Shown: piece by piece, positions 52,802-60,870 of the stretch
Position numbering within the stretch: the stretch's first letter is position 1
Layout: the number at the start of each line of letters is the position of its first letter
NCBI GenBank assembly: GCA_947501445.1
Contig: CANMVS010000011.1
Location: 156,339 to 220,338 of the forward strand
Reading direction: 5' to 3'
DNA length: 64,000 nucleotides
Origin: an uncultured Rhizobiaceae group bacterium
Lineage (GTDB): Bacteria > Pseudomonadota > Alphaproteobacteria > Rhizobiales > Rhizobiaceae
Notes under the pieces: model-generated
What the model was told of the DNA's origin: nothing
Databases searched by the model: none
The model's input: the letters and a program-made list of their open reading frames with translations, nothing else
Program-made: the position numbers and the translations under genes

Positions 52802-53923
52802 ATGAAAAATCCATCTTTGGATCCCGCAGGTACATGGATCGGACGTGTTGAGCGTGCCGGAATTGGCCCTTGTGTCGTGACCATGCGCGATGGGGTTATG
52901 CATGACATTACAAACAGATCAGCGCCAACCGTCCGGGACATTCTTGAAGGCAATGATCCGGTCAATTATGTGCGCGGCGTTCAGGGGCAGGCCATTGGTG
53001 CAATCGATAATCTTCCGGATACAATCTCGTGGCTCGCACCCTGTGACCTTCAGGCCGTCAAAGCCTGTGGTGTGACCTTTGCCGGTTCCATGGTCGAGCG
53101 GGTAATTGAGGAACAGGCAGCGGGTGATCCGCAAAAGGCGGATGAAATTCGCAGCCGCGTCGCCGGTCGTATCGGTGATAGTCTGAGTAATATTACGCCC
53201 GGGTCACCGGAGGCTGCAGCATTGAAAAAGGCGCTTATCGAAGAGGGCGTGTGGTCGCAGTATCTGGAGGTGGGCATTGGGCCCGATGCGGAGGTTTTTT
53301 CCAAGGCGCAGGTGCTGTCCTCCGTCGGGTTTGGTGCTGAAATAGGATTGCACCCGATATCCCATTGGAACAATCCGGAACCAGAAGTGGTACTTGCTGT
53401 CAGTTCCCGCGGCACGATTTGCGGTGCAACGCTGGGCAACGATGTGAACCTGCGCGATGTTGAGGGACGTTCTGCCTTGCTGCTGTCAAAGGCAAAGGAC
53501 AATAACGCTTCCTGCGCAATCGGGCCGATGATCCGCTTGTTTGATGATGAATTCAGCCTTGATGACGTGCGTGCGGCCGAACTTGATTTGCGGGTCGAAG
53601 GTGAAGACGGGTTTGTGCTGCAGGGCAGCAGTTCGATGAAACAGATAAGCCGGGATCCGCAGGATCTGGTTAACCAGACCATTGGCCGCCATCACCAATA
53701 TCCGGATGGCCTGATGCTCTTTCTGGGTACATTGTTTGCGCCGACGCAGGATCGCGGCGAACCGGGGCAGGGCTTTACCCATAAATTGGGTGATGTGGTG
53801 ACGATCTCCTGCCCGTCACTTGGCCAGATCACCAATATTGTGCGCCTGTCGACGGAATGTCCTGAATGGGTGTTCGGTGCGTCTGCACTGATGCGCAATC
53901 TTGCGGGGCGTTCTCTTTTATAA
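52802..53923 (+). CDS. FAH-family protein, probable 2-keto-3-deoxy-sugar-acid dehydratase (XylX-like)
   Basis: 373 residues of the long fumarylacetoacetate-hydrolase form. The metal site and surroundings are clear: ACGVTFAGSMVERVIEEQAA, VGFGAEIGLHP, NNPEPEVVLAVSSRG, GATLGNDVNLRDVEGRSALL, KDNNASCAIGP, DGLMLFLGTLFAP and GFTHKLGDVVTIS. This version corresponds to Caulobacter XylX, which dehydrates 2-keto-3-deoxyxylonate, rather than to true fumarylacetoacetase. The exact keto-acid is unknown. It is 71 bases after the aldo-keto reductase gene and probably in one operon with it. Confidence 0.82.
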   Translation: MKNPSLDPAGTWIGRVERAGIGPCVVTMRDGVMHDITNRSAPTVRDILEGNDPVNYVRGVQGQAIGAIDNLPDTISWLAPCDLQAVKACGVTFAGSMVERVIEEQAAGDPQKADEIRSRVAGRIGDSLSNITPGSPEAAALKKALIEEGVWSQYLEVGIGPDAEVFSKAQVLSSVGFGAEIGLHPISHWNNPEPEVVLAVSSRGTICGATLGNDVNLRDVEGRSALLLSKAKDNNASCAIGPMIRLFDDEFSLDDVRAAELDLRVEGEDGFVLQGSSSMKQISRDPQDLVNQTIGRHHQYPDGLMLFLGTLFAPTQDRGEPGQGFTHKLGDVVTISCPSLGQITNIVRLSTECPEWVFGASALMRNLAGRSLL

Positions 53924-53942
53924 AGGAGTATCGCGAACGCGC

Positions 53943-54548
53943 TTAATTCTCTAAAGACACCCAAAGCACCTTTGCATCTTCCTTGCCGGTTGAAACGCAT
54001 CCATGGCCCATGCCCGCGTCATAGTAGACTGAATCGCCAGTCTTCATATCCAGCGGTCGGTAATGTTCGGTAAACAGCGTCAGTTCACCGCTGATGACAT
54101 ACATGAATTCTTCGCCACCATGGCGGATCCAGGTCTCAAACTGAGAGACATCGCGTGCCTTGATCGTGCTGATATAGGGCAGCATGCGCTTGCTGGTCAG
54201 CTCGGTGCATAAAAGTTCATGGCCATAGGTGGGTGTATCCTGCAATTCTCCCTTGCCATCCAATGTGTAATCGCGACGCCCTGAAATGCCGCTTTGACCT
54301 GACTGGACAAAGAGTTGCGGCGTTTGCAGTTCCAGAACTTTCGTCAATCGGCGTACGACCTCGAAGCTTGGCTTGGTCTGATTGTTCTCTATCTTGGAGA
54401 GCGTTGAGCGCCCGATACCGGCTGTCTTGCTGGTTTCCTCGAGCGTCCAGCCTTTTTTCTTGCGGGCCTCAAAAAACATTTTTCCCAGATCAGATGTGTC
54501 CGGGACCTCAAGGGCCTCTGATGCGTCTGTCGGGAAAACGGGTTCCAT
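53943..54548 (-). CDS. XRE-cupin transcriptional regulator
   Basis: 201 residues from the ATG at 54548 (AAGGAG 9 bases upstream). Helix-turn-helix at residues ~22-75 (MFFEARKKKGWTLEETSKTA, GIGRSTLSKIENNQTKPSFE), then a cupin barrel (EFMYVISGELTLFTEHYRPL, DMKTGDSVYYDAGMGHG). XRE-cupin proteins sense small amino-acid-like or polyamine-like ligands. It is divergent from glyA and the glycine-cleavage genes, so it is the prime candidate for their control. The gene converges on the FAH-family gene. Confidence 0.9.
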   Translation of the reverse strand: MEPVFPTDASEALEVPDTSDLGKMFFEARKKKGWTLEETSKTAGIGRSTLSKIENNQTKPSFEVVRRLTKVLELQTPQLFVQSGQSGISGRRDYTLDGKGELQDTPTYGHELLCTELTSKRMLPYISTIKARDVSQFETWIRHGGEEFMYVISGELTLFTEHYRPLDMKTGDSVYYDAGMGHGCVSTGKEDAKVLWVSLEN

Positions 54549-54579
54549 GATCTGATTCTCCTTATTTCTGTGTAACTTA

Positions 54580-54590
54580 GTCTCTGAGAC
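54580..54590. promoter_or_regulatory. palindrome GTCTCTGAGAC upstream of the XRE-cupin gene
   Basis: A perfect 5-bp-arm palindrome 32 bases before the regulator ATG, in the divergent glyA/regulator region; a possible operator for autoregulation. Confidence 0.4.
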
Positions 54591-54644
54591 AATTGTGGTC
54601 AAAATTCACCTAAAGTCACAAAAAGTTTCTTATAAGGGAATATG

Positions 54645-54673
54645 TTGCAATTTGGGGAAATTTCTATTATAGA
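54645..54673 (+). promoter_or_regulatory. sigma-70-like promoter for glyA
   Basis: TTGCAA (54645-54650), 17-base spacer, TATAGA (54668-54673), about 58 bases before the glyA ATG. Confidence 0.5.
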
Positions 54674-54731
54674 CGCTGAAATTGCACTTCGTGTCTGCGC
54701 CTGCGCAGGGAAAAACTGGTTGGAGGAACAA

Positions 54732-55985
54732 ATGTTTCACACAGATCTGGATGTTGTTGACCCGATTATTGCCAAAGCGATTGCCCTTGAAGGTGAGCGC
54801 CAGGCCGATCAAATTGAGCTGATTGCTTCTGAGAACATCGTCTCCAAAGCGGTGCTGCAGGCGCAGGGTTCAGTTCTGACCAATAAATATGCGGAAGGTT
54901 ATCCGGGACGCCGCTACTATGGTGGTTGTGAACATGTGGATGTTGTGGAGGCAGAGGCGATTAGCCGTCTGAAGGCGCTGTTTGGTGCTGGTTTTGCCAA
55001 TGTTCAGCCCCATTCGGGTGCGCAGGCCAATGGTGCGGTCAAACTCGCCCTGTTGAAACCGGGCGACAAAATCCTCGGCATGTCACTGGATGCCGGTGGT
55101 CACCTGACACATGGGGCCAAGCCTGCCATGTCGGGAAAATGGTTCACGCCGCTTCAATACGGCCTTGATCAGGAGGGGCGTATCGATTTCGATCAGGTGG
55201 CAGCAATTGCCCGGGCTGAGAAACCCCAAATGATTATCGCTGGCGCATCCGCCTATTCCCGGATCATCGATTTCAAACGGTTCCGTGAAATTGCCGATGA
55301 GGTCGGTGCATGGCTGCTTGTTGATATGGCCCATATTGCCGGTCTGGTGGCTGCGGGGCTGCATCCCTCACCAGTGCCCCATGCCCATGTGGTGACCTCG
55401 ACCACCCACAAGACACTGCGCGGTCCGCGCGGTGGTGTCATTCTCACCAATGACGAAGTACTTGCCAAAAAAATCAACTCAGCCGTTTTCCCCGGCCTTC
55501 AGGGCGGACCGCTGATGCATGTGATTGCCGCCAAGGCCGTGTCCTTCGGCGAAGCTCAACAACCGGAATTCAAAACCTATGCCCAGCGGGTTGTCGACAG
55601 CGCGAGAGCCCTGTCAGACGTGATGATCGAGCGCGGATGCGCCATTGTCTCAGGCGGTACAGACAATCACCTGATGCTTGTCGATTTGCGGCCAAAGGGT
55701 GTTAAGGGAAATGCTGCAGAAGCAGCCCTTGAGCGCGCTGGCATAACCAGCAACAAAAACGGTGTCCCCGGTGACCCGGAAAAGCCAACCATTACCAGCG
55801 GTGTGCGTCTTGGCACTGCGGCCGGATGCAGCCGCGGGTTCGGTCCCGATGAGTTCCGTCAAATCGGTCATTTGATCAATGATGTGCTTGATGCGCTCGC
55901 ACTTGATCCACAAGGCAATGAGACCATTGAAGCTGAAGTACGATCGAAGGTGGGTGACCTGTGTGCCCGCTTCCCCATTTATTGA
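54732..55985 (+). CDS. glyA: serine hydroxymethyltransferase
   Basis: 417 residues from the ATG at 54732 (GGAGG 5 bases upstream). Conserved stretches: [48 protein letters not shown], the PLP lysine in [12 protein letters not shown] and [15 protein letters not shown]. It interconverts serine and glycine with tetrahydrofolate. It heads a block with lpd, a glycine-type symporter and gcvTHP, so it probably turns glycine plus the methylene group from the cleavage system into serine. It is likely a second, dedicated glyA besides a housekeeping one (inference). Confidence 0.97.
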   Translation: MFHTDLDVVDPIIAKAIALEGERQADQIELIASENIVSKAVLQAQGSVLTNKYAEGYPGRRYYGGCEHVDVVEAEAISRLKALFGAGFANVQPHSGAQANGAVKLALLKPGDKILGMSLDAGGHLTHGAKPAMSGKWFTPLQYGLDQEGRIDFDQVAAIARAEKPQMIIAGASAYSRIIDFKRFREIADEVGAWLLVDMAHIAGLVAAGLHPSPVPHAHVVTSTTHKTLRGPRGGVILTNDEVLAKKINSAVFPGLQGGPLMHVIAAKAVSFGEAQQPEFKTYAQRVVDSARALSDVMIERGCAIVSGGTDNHLMLVDLRPKGVKGNAAEAALERAGITSNKNGVPGDPEKPTITSGVRLGTAAGCSRGFGPDEFRQIGHLINDVLDALALDPQGNETIEAEVRSKVGDLCARFPIY

Positions 55986-55997
55986 GAGTTGGCTCAC

Positions 55998-57392
55998 ATG
56001 CAAACGTTTGATCTTGTCGTCATCGGTGGTGGCCCGGGCGGATATGTTGCGGCTATTCGTGCTGCACAACTTGGCATGCGTGTTGCGTGTGTTGAGGGGC
56101 GCGGTGCTCTGGGCGGAACCTGCCTGAATGTCGGTTGCATTCCTTCAAAGACACTGCTGACATCGTCTGCCAAGTTTGCGGAACTTTCCCATCTCGCCGC
56201 GCACGGAATTGCCATCGGGGGCATTCAGCTTGATCTGCCGGTAATGATGGCGCGAAAGGACAAGATTGTCGGTGATCTGACAAAAGGTATTGCCTTTCTC
56301 TTCAAGAAAAACGGCATCACCCTGATTGAGGGATGGGCCACGGTTCCCACCGCCGGGCAGGTGGATGTGCAAGGCGCTGAGGGCAACAGCACACTTGCGG
56401 CAAAAAACATCCTCATCGCCACAGGATCCGAGCCAACGCCTTTGCCGGGGCTTGAAGCAAATGGCACGGATATCATTGATTCCACAGGCGCACTGGCCAT
56501 GGATGCGGTGCCGGAACGTCTTGTGGTGGTTGGTGCCGGTGTCATTGGTCTCGAATTGGGGCAGGTCTGGTCACGGCTGGGATCAAAGGTCACAGTGGTT
56601 GAATACCTGGACCGTATTCTGCCCGGAACTGATGGTGAAATAGCAAAACTGGCACAGCGGGCACTGACCAAGCGCGGATTGAAATTTCAATTGGGCCGCA
56701 AGGTGCTGGGCGTGCAATCCGGTGCTGATGGTTTGGCACTGACGCTGGAACGGCGCGGCAAGGAAGAACGTGAGATTCTGGAAGCCGACAAGGTTCTGGT
56801 GGCTGTCGGCCGGCGCGCCGTTACGCGCGGTTTGGGACTGGAGGCGCTTGGGGTAAATTTGGATGAGCGCGGCTTCATCAAGGTGGATGACGATTTCAGC
56901 ACCTGTATTCCCGGGATTTATGCCATAGGTGATTGCATTCCCGGTCCAATGCTGGCGCACAAGGCTGAAGAGGACGGTGTTGCCTGTGTCGAATCCCTTG
57001 CAGGCGTTAAATCCCATGTGGACTATGCCAGTGTTCCGGGCGTTGTTTACACCGATCCTGAAGTCGCCAGTCTTGGTATGACGGAAGAAGCCCTGAAAGA
57101 AGCTGGCACGGCTTACATTTCTGGAAAATTCACCTTCATGGCCAATTCACGCGCCCGCTCCACCGGAGACACGGATGGCGCAGTGAAAGTGCTGGCGACG
57201 CCGACTGGCACCATTTTGGGTGCGCATATCGTCGGTGCCCACGGCGGAGATCTGATTGCAGAACTCGTCCTGGCGATGACAAAGGGGGCAACGATTGAAG
57301 ATGTGGCCCGCACCTGTCACGCGCACCCGGCGATGGGTGAGGCGGTGAAAGAAGCCTGTCTTGATGCATTGGGGCGCGCCATTCATGCATGA
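55998..57392 (+). CDS. lpdA: dihydrolipoyl dehydrogenase (glycine cleavage L-protein)
   Basis: 464 residues from the ATG at 55998. FAD motif GGGPGGYVA, redox disulfide GGTCLNVGCIPSK, NAD motif GAGVIGLELG, and C-terminal His-Glu pair in HAHPAMGE are intact. It reoxidises the lipoyl group of lipoyl-carrier proteins. Its place between glyA and the gcv genes indicates a copy reserved for glycine cleavage (L-protein). The gap after glyA is only 12 bases. Confidence 0.96.
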   Translation: MQTFDLVVIGGGPGGYVAAIRAAQLGMRVACVEGRGALGGTCLNVGCIPSKTLLTSSAKFAELSHLAAHGIAIGGIQLDLPVMMARKDKIVGDLTKGIAFLFKKNGITLIEGWATVPTAGQVDVQGAEGNSTLAAKNILIATGSEPTPLPGLEANGTDIIDSTGALAMDAVPERLVVVGAGVIGLELGQVWSRLGSKVTVVEYLDRILPGTDGEIAKLAQRALTKRGLKFQLGRKVLGVQSGADGLALTLERRGKEEREILEADKVLVAVGRRAVTRGLGLEALGVNLDERGFIKVDDDFSTCIPGIYAIGDCIPGPMLAHKAEEDGVACVESLAGVKSHVDYASVPGVVYTDPEVASLGMTEEALKEAGTAYISGKFTFMANSRARSTGDTDGAVKVLATPTGTILGAHIVGAHGGDLIAELVLAMTKGATIEDVARTCHAHPAMGEAVKEACLDALGRAIHA

Positions 57393-57498
57393 CAATGGCA
57401 GCAGATTAGTTCGAAGACATTATCACAGCCCTTGAATTAGCCGCCTAACAGATACAGGCTGCAAGGGCCATTCTACGAAACTCAAAGGGAGGCAAATC

Positions 57499-58869
57499 AT
57501 GGAAGCACTAACCAATATTGTAGGGGAGATTAACTCGATTGTCTGGGGGCCATTGATGTTGGTTCTTATACTTGGGGTCGGCTTCTTTCTGCAGGCCGGG
57601 CTTAAATTCATGCCCATTTTGAAATTGGGCACGGGTTTCAGCCTGTTGTGGAAAGGTCGTGAAGGCAGCGGCGCCGGGCAGATCAGTCCGTTTAATGCGC
57701 TGATGACATCCTTGTCGGCAACAATTGGCACGGGCAATATAGCCGGCGTTGCAACAGCCATATTCCTGGGTGGCCCGGGTGCTTTGTTCTGGATGTGGAT
57801 GACGGCGCTTGTCGGCATGGCAACCAAATACGCCGAAGCCGTGTGTGCGGTGAAGTACCGCGAACAGGATGAGCTTGGCAATTTTGTTGGCGGACCGATG
57901 TATTACATCAAAAATGGTCTCAGCAAGAAATGGTACTGGCTTGCGCCAGCCTTTGCGCTCTTTGGCGCTATTGCGGCATTTGGCATCGGCAATGGTGTTC
58001 AGGCCAATGGTGTTGCCCATGTTATTAATGAGAATTTCGGGGTTCCTGCCGAAGCCACAGCAGTTGTTCTTATGATTTTGACAGCCGGGGTCATCCTGGG
58101 TGGGATTACGCGGATCGGCGCCGTTGCCGGTAAGCTGGTACCATTTATGGCCGTTGCCTATATTCTTGCAGGACTGCTCGTCCTGCTGGTTAATGTCGGA
58201 GCGATTGGCTCAGCGCTTGAATTGGTCTTTACGCAGGCGTTTACACCAACTGCCGCAGAAGGCGGTTTCGCAGGTGCAGCCGTTTGGGCGGCGATACGCT
58301 TTGGCGTGGCGCGCGGTGTTTTCTCCAACGAGGCGGGCCTTGGTTCCGCACCAATCGCCCATGCAGCGGCTGAAACGGCTGGGCCTGTTAATCAGGGCCT
58401 CATTGCCATGCTCGGTACTTTTATCGATACAATCATTGTGTGTTCGATAACGGGTCTGGCTATCATTGCATCCGGTGCCTGGACTTCAGGTCAATCGGGG
58501 GCTGCGCTGACGTCGCTGGCGTTTGAAACCTCGCTGCCGGGTGTTGGTGGTTACCTCATCGCCATTGCACTTTCGATTTTTGCCTTCACCACAATCCTCG
58601 GGTGGAGTTTTTATGGCGAAAAATGTATCGAGTTTTTCTTCGGCACCAAGTCGTTGATGCCCTACCGCATATTATGGGTGATCGCGATCTACTTTGGTGC
58701 CACGGCTGATCTCGGCTTTATCTGGCTGCTGGCGGATACACTCAACGCCATGATGGCAATTCCCAATCTGATTGCACTGGCTCTGCTCAGTCCCATCGTT
58801 TTCAAGCTGACTCGAGACTTCTTCGCATCCAACGGTGCGACTGAGGCCAAGACCGACGCTGGCGAATAG
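57499..58869 (+). CDS. AGCS-family sodium:alanine/glycine symporter
   Basis: 456 residues, about eleven membrane helices. Family-typical stretches: NALMTSLSATIGTGNIAGVA, GGPGALFWMWMTALVGMATK, KYREQDELGNFVGGPMYYIK, SNEAGLGSAPIAHAAAET and TTILGWSFYGEKC. It imports glycine or alanine with Na+. GGAGG precedes the ATG. Its place in the glycine block points to glycine as substrate. Confidence 0.95.
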   Translation: MEALTNIVGEINSIVWGPLMLVLILGVGFFLQAGLKFMPILKLGTGFSLLWKGREGSGAGQISPFNALMTSLSATIGTGNIAGVATAIFLGGPGALFWMWMTALVGMATKYAEAVCAVKYREQDELGNFVGGPMYYIKNGLSKKWYWLAPAFALFGAIAAFGIGNGVQANGVAHVINENFGVPAEATAVVLMILTAGVILGGITRIGAVAGKLVPFMAVAYILAGLLVLLVNVGAIGSALELVFTQAFTPTAAEGGFAGAAVWAAIRFGVARGVFSNEAGLGSAPIAHAAAETAGPVNQGLIAMLGTFIDTIIVCSITGLAIIASGAWTSGQSGAALTSLAFETSLPGVGGYLIAIALSIFAFTTILGWSFYGEKCIEFFFGTKSLMPYRILWVIAIYFGATADLGFIWLLADTLNAMMAIPNLIALALLSPIVFKLTRDFFASNGATEAKTDAGE

Positions 58870-58880
58870 TCAAACTCAAT

Positions 58881-58903
58881 TGGCCCGGCCTGCGGTCGGG
58901 CCA
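58881..58903 (+). terminator. hairpin after the symporter gene
   Basis: TGGCCCG/CGGGCCA 7-bp stem, 9-base loop, 11 bases after the stop; without a U-run, so perhaps a partial terminator or processing site before the stress-protein gene. Confidence 0.45.
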
Positions 58904-58932
58904 TCGTTCACTCCAATCAACGGAGAAAGCAG

Positions 58933-59346
58933 ATGGCGACGAAAATATTACTGCCCATCGACCATACGGACGAAAGTTCGTGGATAAAAGCTTTGCCAAC
59001 GGCGCTGGAACAGGCACGGTTTTATGGCGCTGCTCTCGAGGTTGTCTCAGTCATTCCTGAGATCAATCGATTGCCGAACCTGCCTGCCAATTATGGTTCC
59101 GGTGCAGCGCAGCATGTAGGCACGGTGGTGCATCAGATCCTCAAGGATGGTGGTGCAAAGGATATTGTCGTGCATATAGAGCAGGGCAGTGTTTATCGGG
59201 AAATTCTCAAACTGGCGCATAAGGGCGGTTTTGACATGATCGTCATGGCGTCGGCTGATAGCCGTAATCCGAATTTTGAAATTGGTCCAAATCTCGCACG
59301 CGTAGTGCGTAATGCCCATTGTAGCGTTATGGTCGTTCGTGGCTAA
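58933..59346 (+). CDS. universal stress protein (UspA family)
   Basis: 137 residues with the UspA fold: KILLPIDHTDESSWIKALPT, then GAALEVVSVIPE, VHIEQGSVYREILKLA and the C-terminal FDMIVMASADSRN and NAHCSVMVVRG. The nucleotide-binding GxxG-9-G pattern is incomplete (the usual GSRG turn is SADSRNPN), so ATP binding is doubtful. It is sandwiched between the glycine symporter and gcvT on the same strand and is likely expressed with them; its role there is not known. Confidence 0.85.
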   Translation: MATKILLPIDHTDESSWIKALPTALEQARFYGAALEVVSVIPEINRLPNLPANYGSGAAQHVGTVVHQILKDGGAKDIVVHIEQGSVYREILKLAHKGGFDMIVMASADSRNPNFEIGPNLARVVRNAHCSVMVVRG

Positions 59347-59378
59347 TCGCTCCGGGTTAAAATAGAAGGTCAAGTCTG

Positions 59379-60476
59379 ATGTCTGAAACGCCAAAACGCA
59401 CCCCGCTTTACGACCTGCATGTGGAACTGGGTGGCAAAATGGTTGATTTTGCAGGATGGGAAATGCCGGTCCAATACCCCATGGGTATCATGGGCGAACA
59501 CAATCAGTGTCGGTCCAAAGCCGCGCTGTTTGATGTCAGTCATATGGGCCAGGTTATTCTGCGCGGTGAAAATGCCGCCGGTAAGCTGGAAGCGCTGGTG
59601 CCATCGGCGCTGACCGCCCTGCCGGAAGGCAAGGCGCGTTACACATTTTTTACCAATGAGAGCGGCGGTATTATGGACGATCTGATTGTGTCCAATGCTG
59701 GTGATCACCTCTTCGTTGTGGTCAATGCGTCAATGCGTCATCAGGACATTCCGCATATGGCTGCCAACCTTGATGGTGTCGAGGTGACGGAGATCTTTGA
59801 TCGTGCACTCGTTGCCGTCCAGGGCCCCAAAGCTGAAGATGTCGTCGGTGCCCTGTGTCCGGCTGTACGTGACCTGAAATTCATGGAAACAATACTGGGC
59901 GATATTCTTGGTGTTGAGTGCCGCATCTCGCGTCTTGGCTATACCGGCGAAGACGGCTTTGAAATCTCCATCCCACAGGACAATGCGGTTGAAATCTGCA
60001 GAGCCTTTCTGGCACATGAAGATTGCGAACCTGCCGGTCTGGGCGCGCGCGACAGTCTGCGGCTTGAAGCTGGTCTTTGCCTTTATGGCAACGATATCGA
60101 CAATGATACATCGCCGATTGAGGCTTCTCTCCTGTGGGCAATCCAGAAGCGACGGCGTGAAGAAGGCGGGTTTCCGGGTGCTGCGCGCATCCAAAGGGAT
60201 ATTGCTGAAGGAACAGCCCGCAAACTGGTTGGTATCAAGCCGGAAGGGCGCAGCCCTGCACGTCATGGCGTTGAGGTGCAGAGCCTCGACGGAACAGCAA
60301 TCGGCATTGTCACGTCCGGTGGCTTTGGACCAACCGTTGGTGCACCGGTTGCCATGGGATATGTCAAGACAGGGCATGACAAACCGGACGAAAAAGTTAA
60401 TCTCCTCATTCGAGGCAAGGCACACCCGGCAACGATTGTCGCATTGCCATTCGTAAAGCAGAATTACAAACGTTAG
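59379..60476 (+). CDS. gcvT: glycine cleavage T-protein (aminomethyltransferase)
   Basis: 365 residues. Conserved T-protein features: TPLYDLHVELGGKMVDFAGW, MPVQYPMGIMGEH, ALFDVSHMGQ, then GYTGEDGFEI and ARDSLRLEAGLCLYGND. It takes the methylene group from the aminomethyl-lipoyl H-protein to tetrahydrofolate, releasing ammonia. It is first of the tight gcvT-gcvH-gcvP trio (gaps 16 and 12 bases). Confidence 0.97.
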   Translation: MSETPKRTPLYDLHVELGGKMVDFAGWEMPVQYPMGIMGEHNQCRSKAALFDVSHMGQVILRGENAAGKLEALVPSALTALPEGKARYTFFTNESGGIMDDLIVSNAGDHLFVVVNASMRHQDIPHMAANLDGVEVTEIFDRALVAVQGPKAEDVVGALCPAVRDLKFMETILGDILGVECRISRLGYTGEDGFEISIPQDNAVEICRAFLAHEDCEPAGLGARDSLRLEAGLCLYGNDIDNDTSPIEASLLWAIQKRRREEGGFPGAARIQRDIAEGTARKLVGIKPEGRSPARHGVEVQSLDGTAIGIVTSGGFGPTVGAPVAMGYVKTGHDKPDEKVNLLIRGKAHPATIVALPFVKQNYKR

Positions 60477-60492
60477 GTCCGGAGATCAGACA

Positions 60493-60858
60493 ATGACAAC
60501 CTATTATTCAGAAGACCACGAGTGGATCAAAGTGGATGGCGACATCGCTACCATCGGCATCACAGCCCATGCGGCTGAACAGCTGGGTGAGATCGTATTC
60601 ATCGAGCAGAAAGAGACCGATGATGAATTCGCCAAGGGCGACGAAATCGGTGTGATCGAATCCGTCAAGGCCGCTTCCGAGATATTCGCACCGGTGGATG
60701 GCGCCGTGGTGGAAGCCAACGCCCTGCTGGTGGACACGCCCAGCGCGCTTAACGAAAACCCGGAAAGCGATGCATGGATCTACAAAGTGAAACTGTCGGA
60801 TGCGAGCCAGCTTGCTGAACTGATGGATATTGACGCCTACAACGCATTGATTGGCTAA
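60493..60858 (+). CDS. gcvH: glycine cleavage H-protein (lipoyl carrier)
   Basis: 121 residues. The lipoylation lysine is in GVIESVKAASEIFAPVDG, and the beginning YYSEDHEWIKVDGDIATIGI and the end NENPESDAWIYKVKLSD are standard. It shuttles the aminomethyl group from P- to T-protein and the reduced lipoate to the L-protein (lpdA at 55998). Confidence 0.97.
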   Translation: MTTYYSEDHEWIKVDGDIATIGITAHAAEQLGEIVFIEQKETDDEFAKGDEIGVIESVKAASEIFAPVDGAVVEANALLVDTPSALNENPESDAWIYKVKLSDASQLAELMDIDAYNALIG

Positions 60859-60870
60859 AAGGATACCGCA

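Noticed and set aside
54591..54731. Glycine riboswitch upstream of glyA
   Set aside because: The leader is only about 50 bases after the promoter candidate and lacks the paired stems expected of glycine aptamers.
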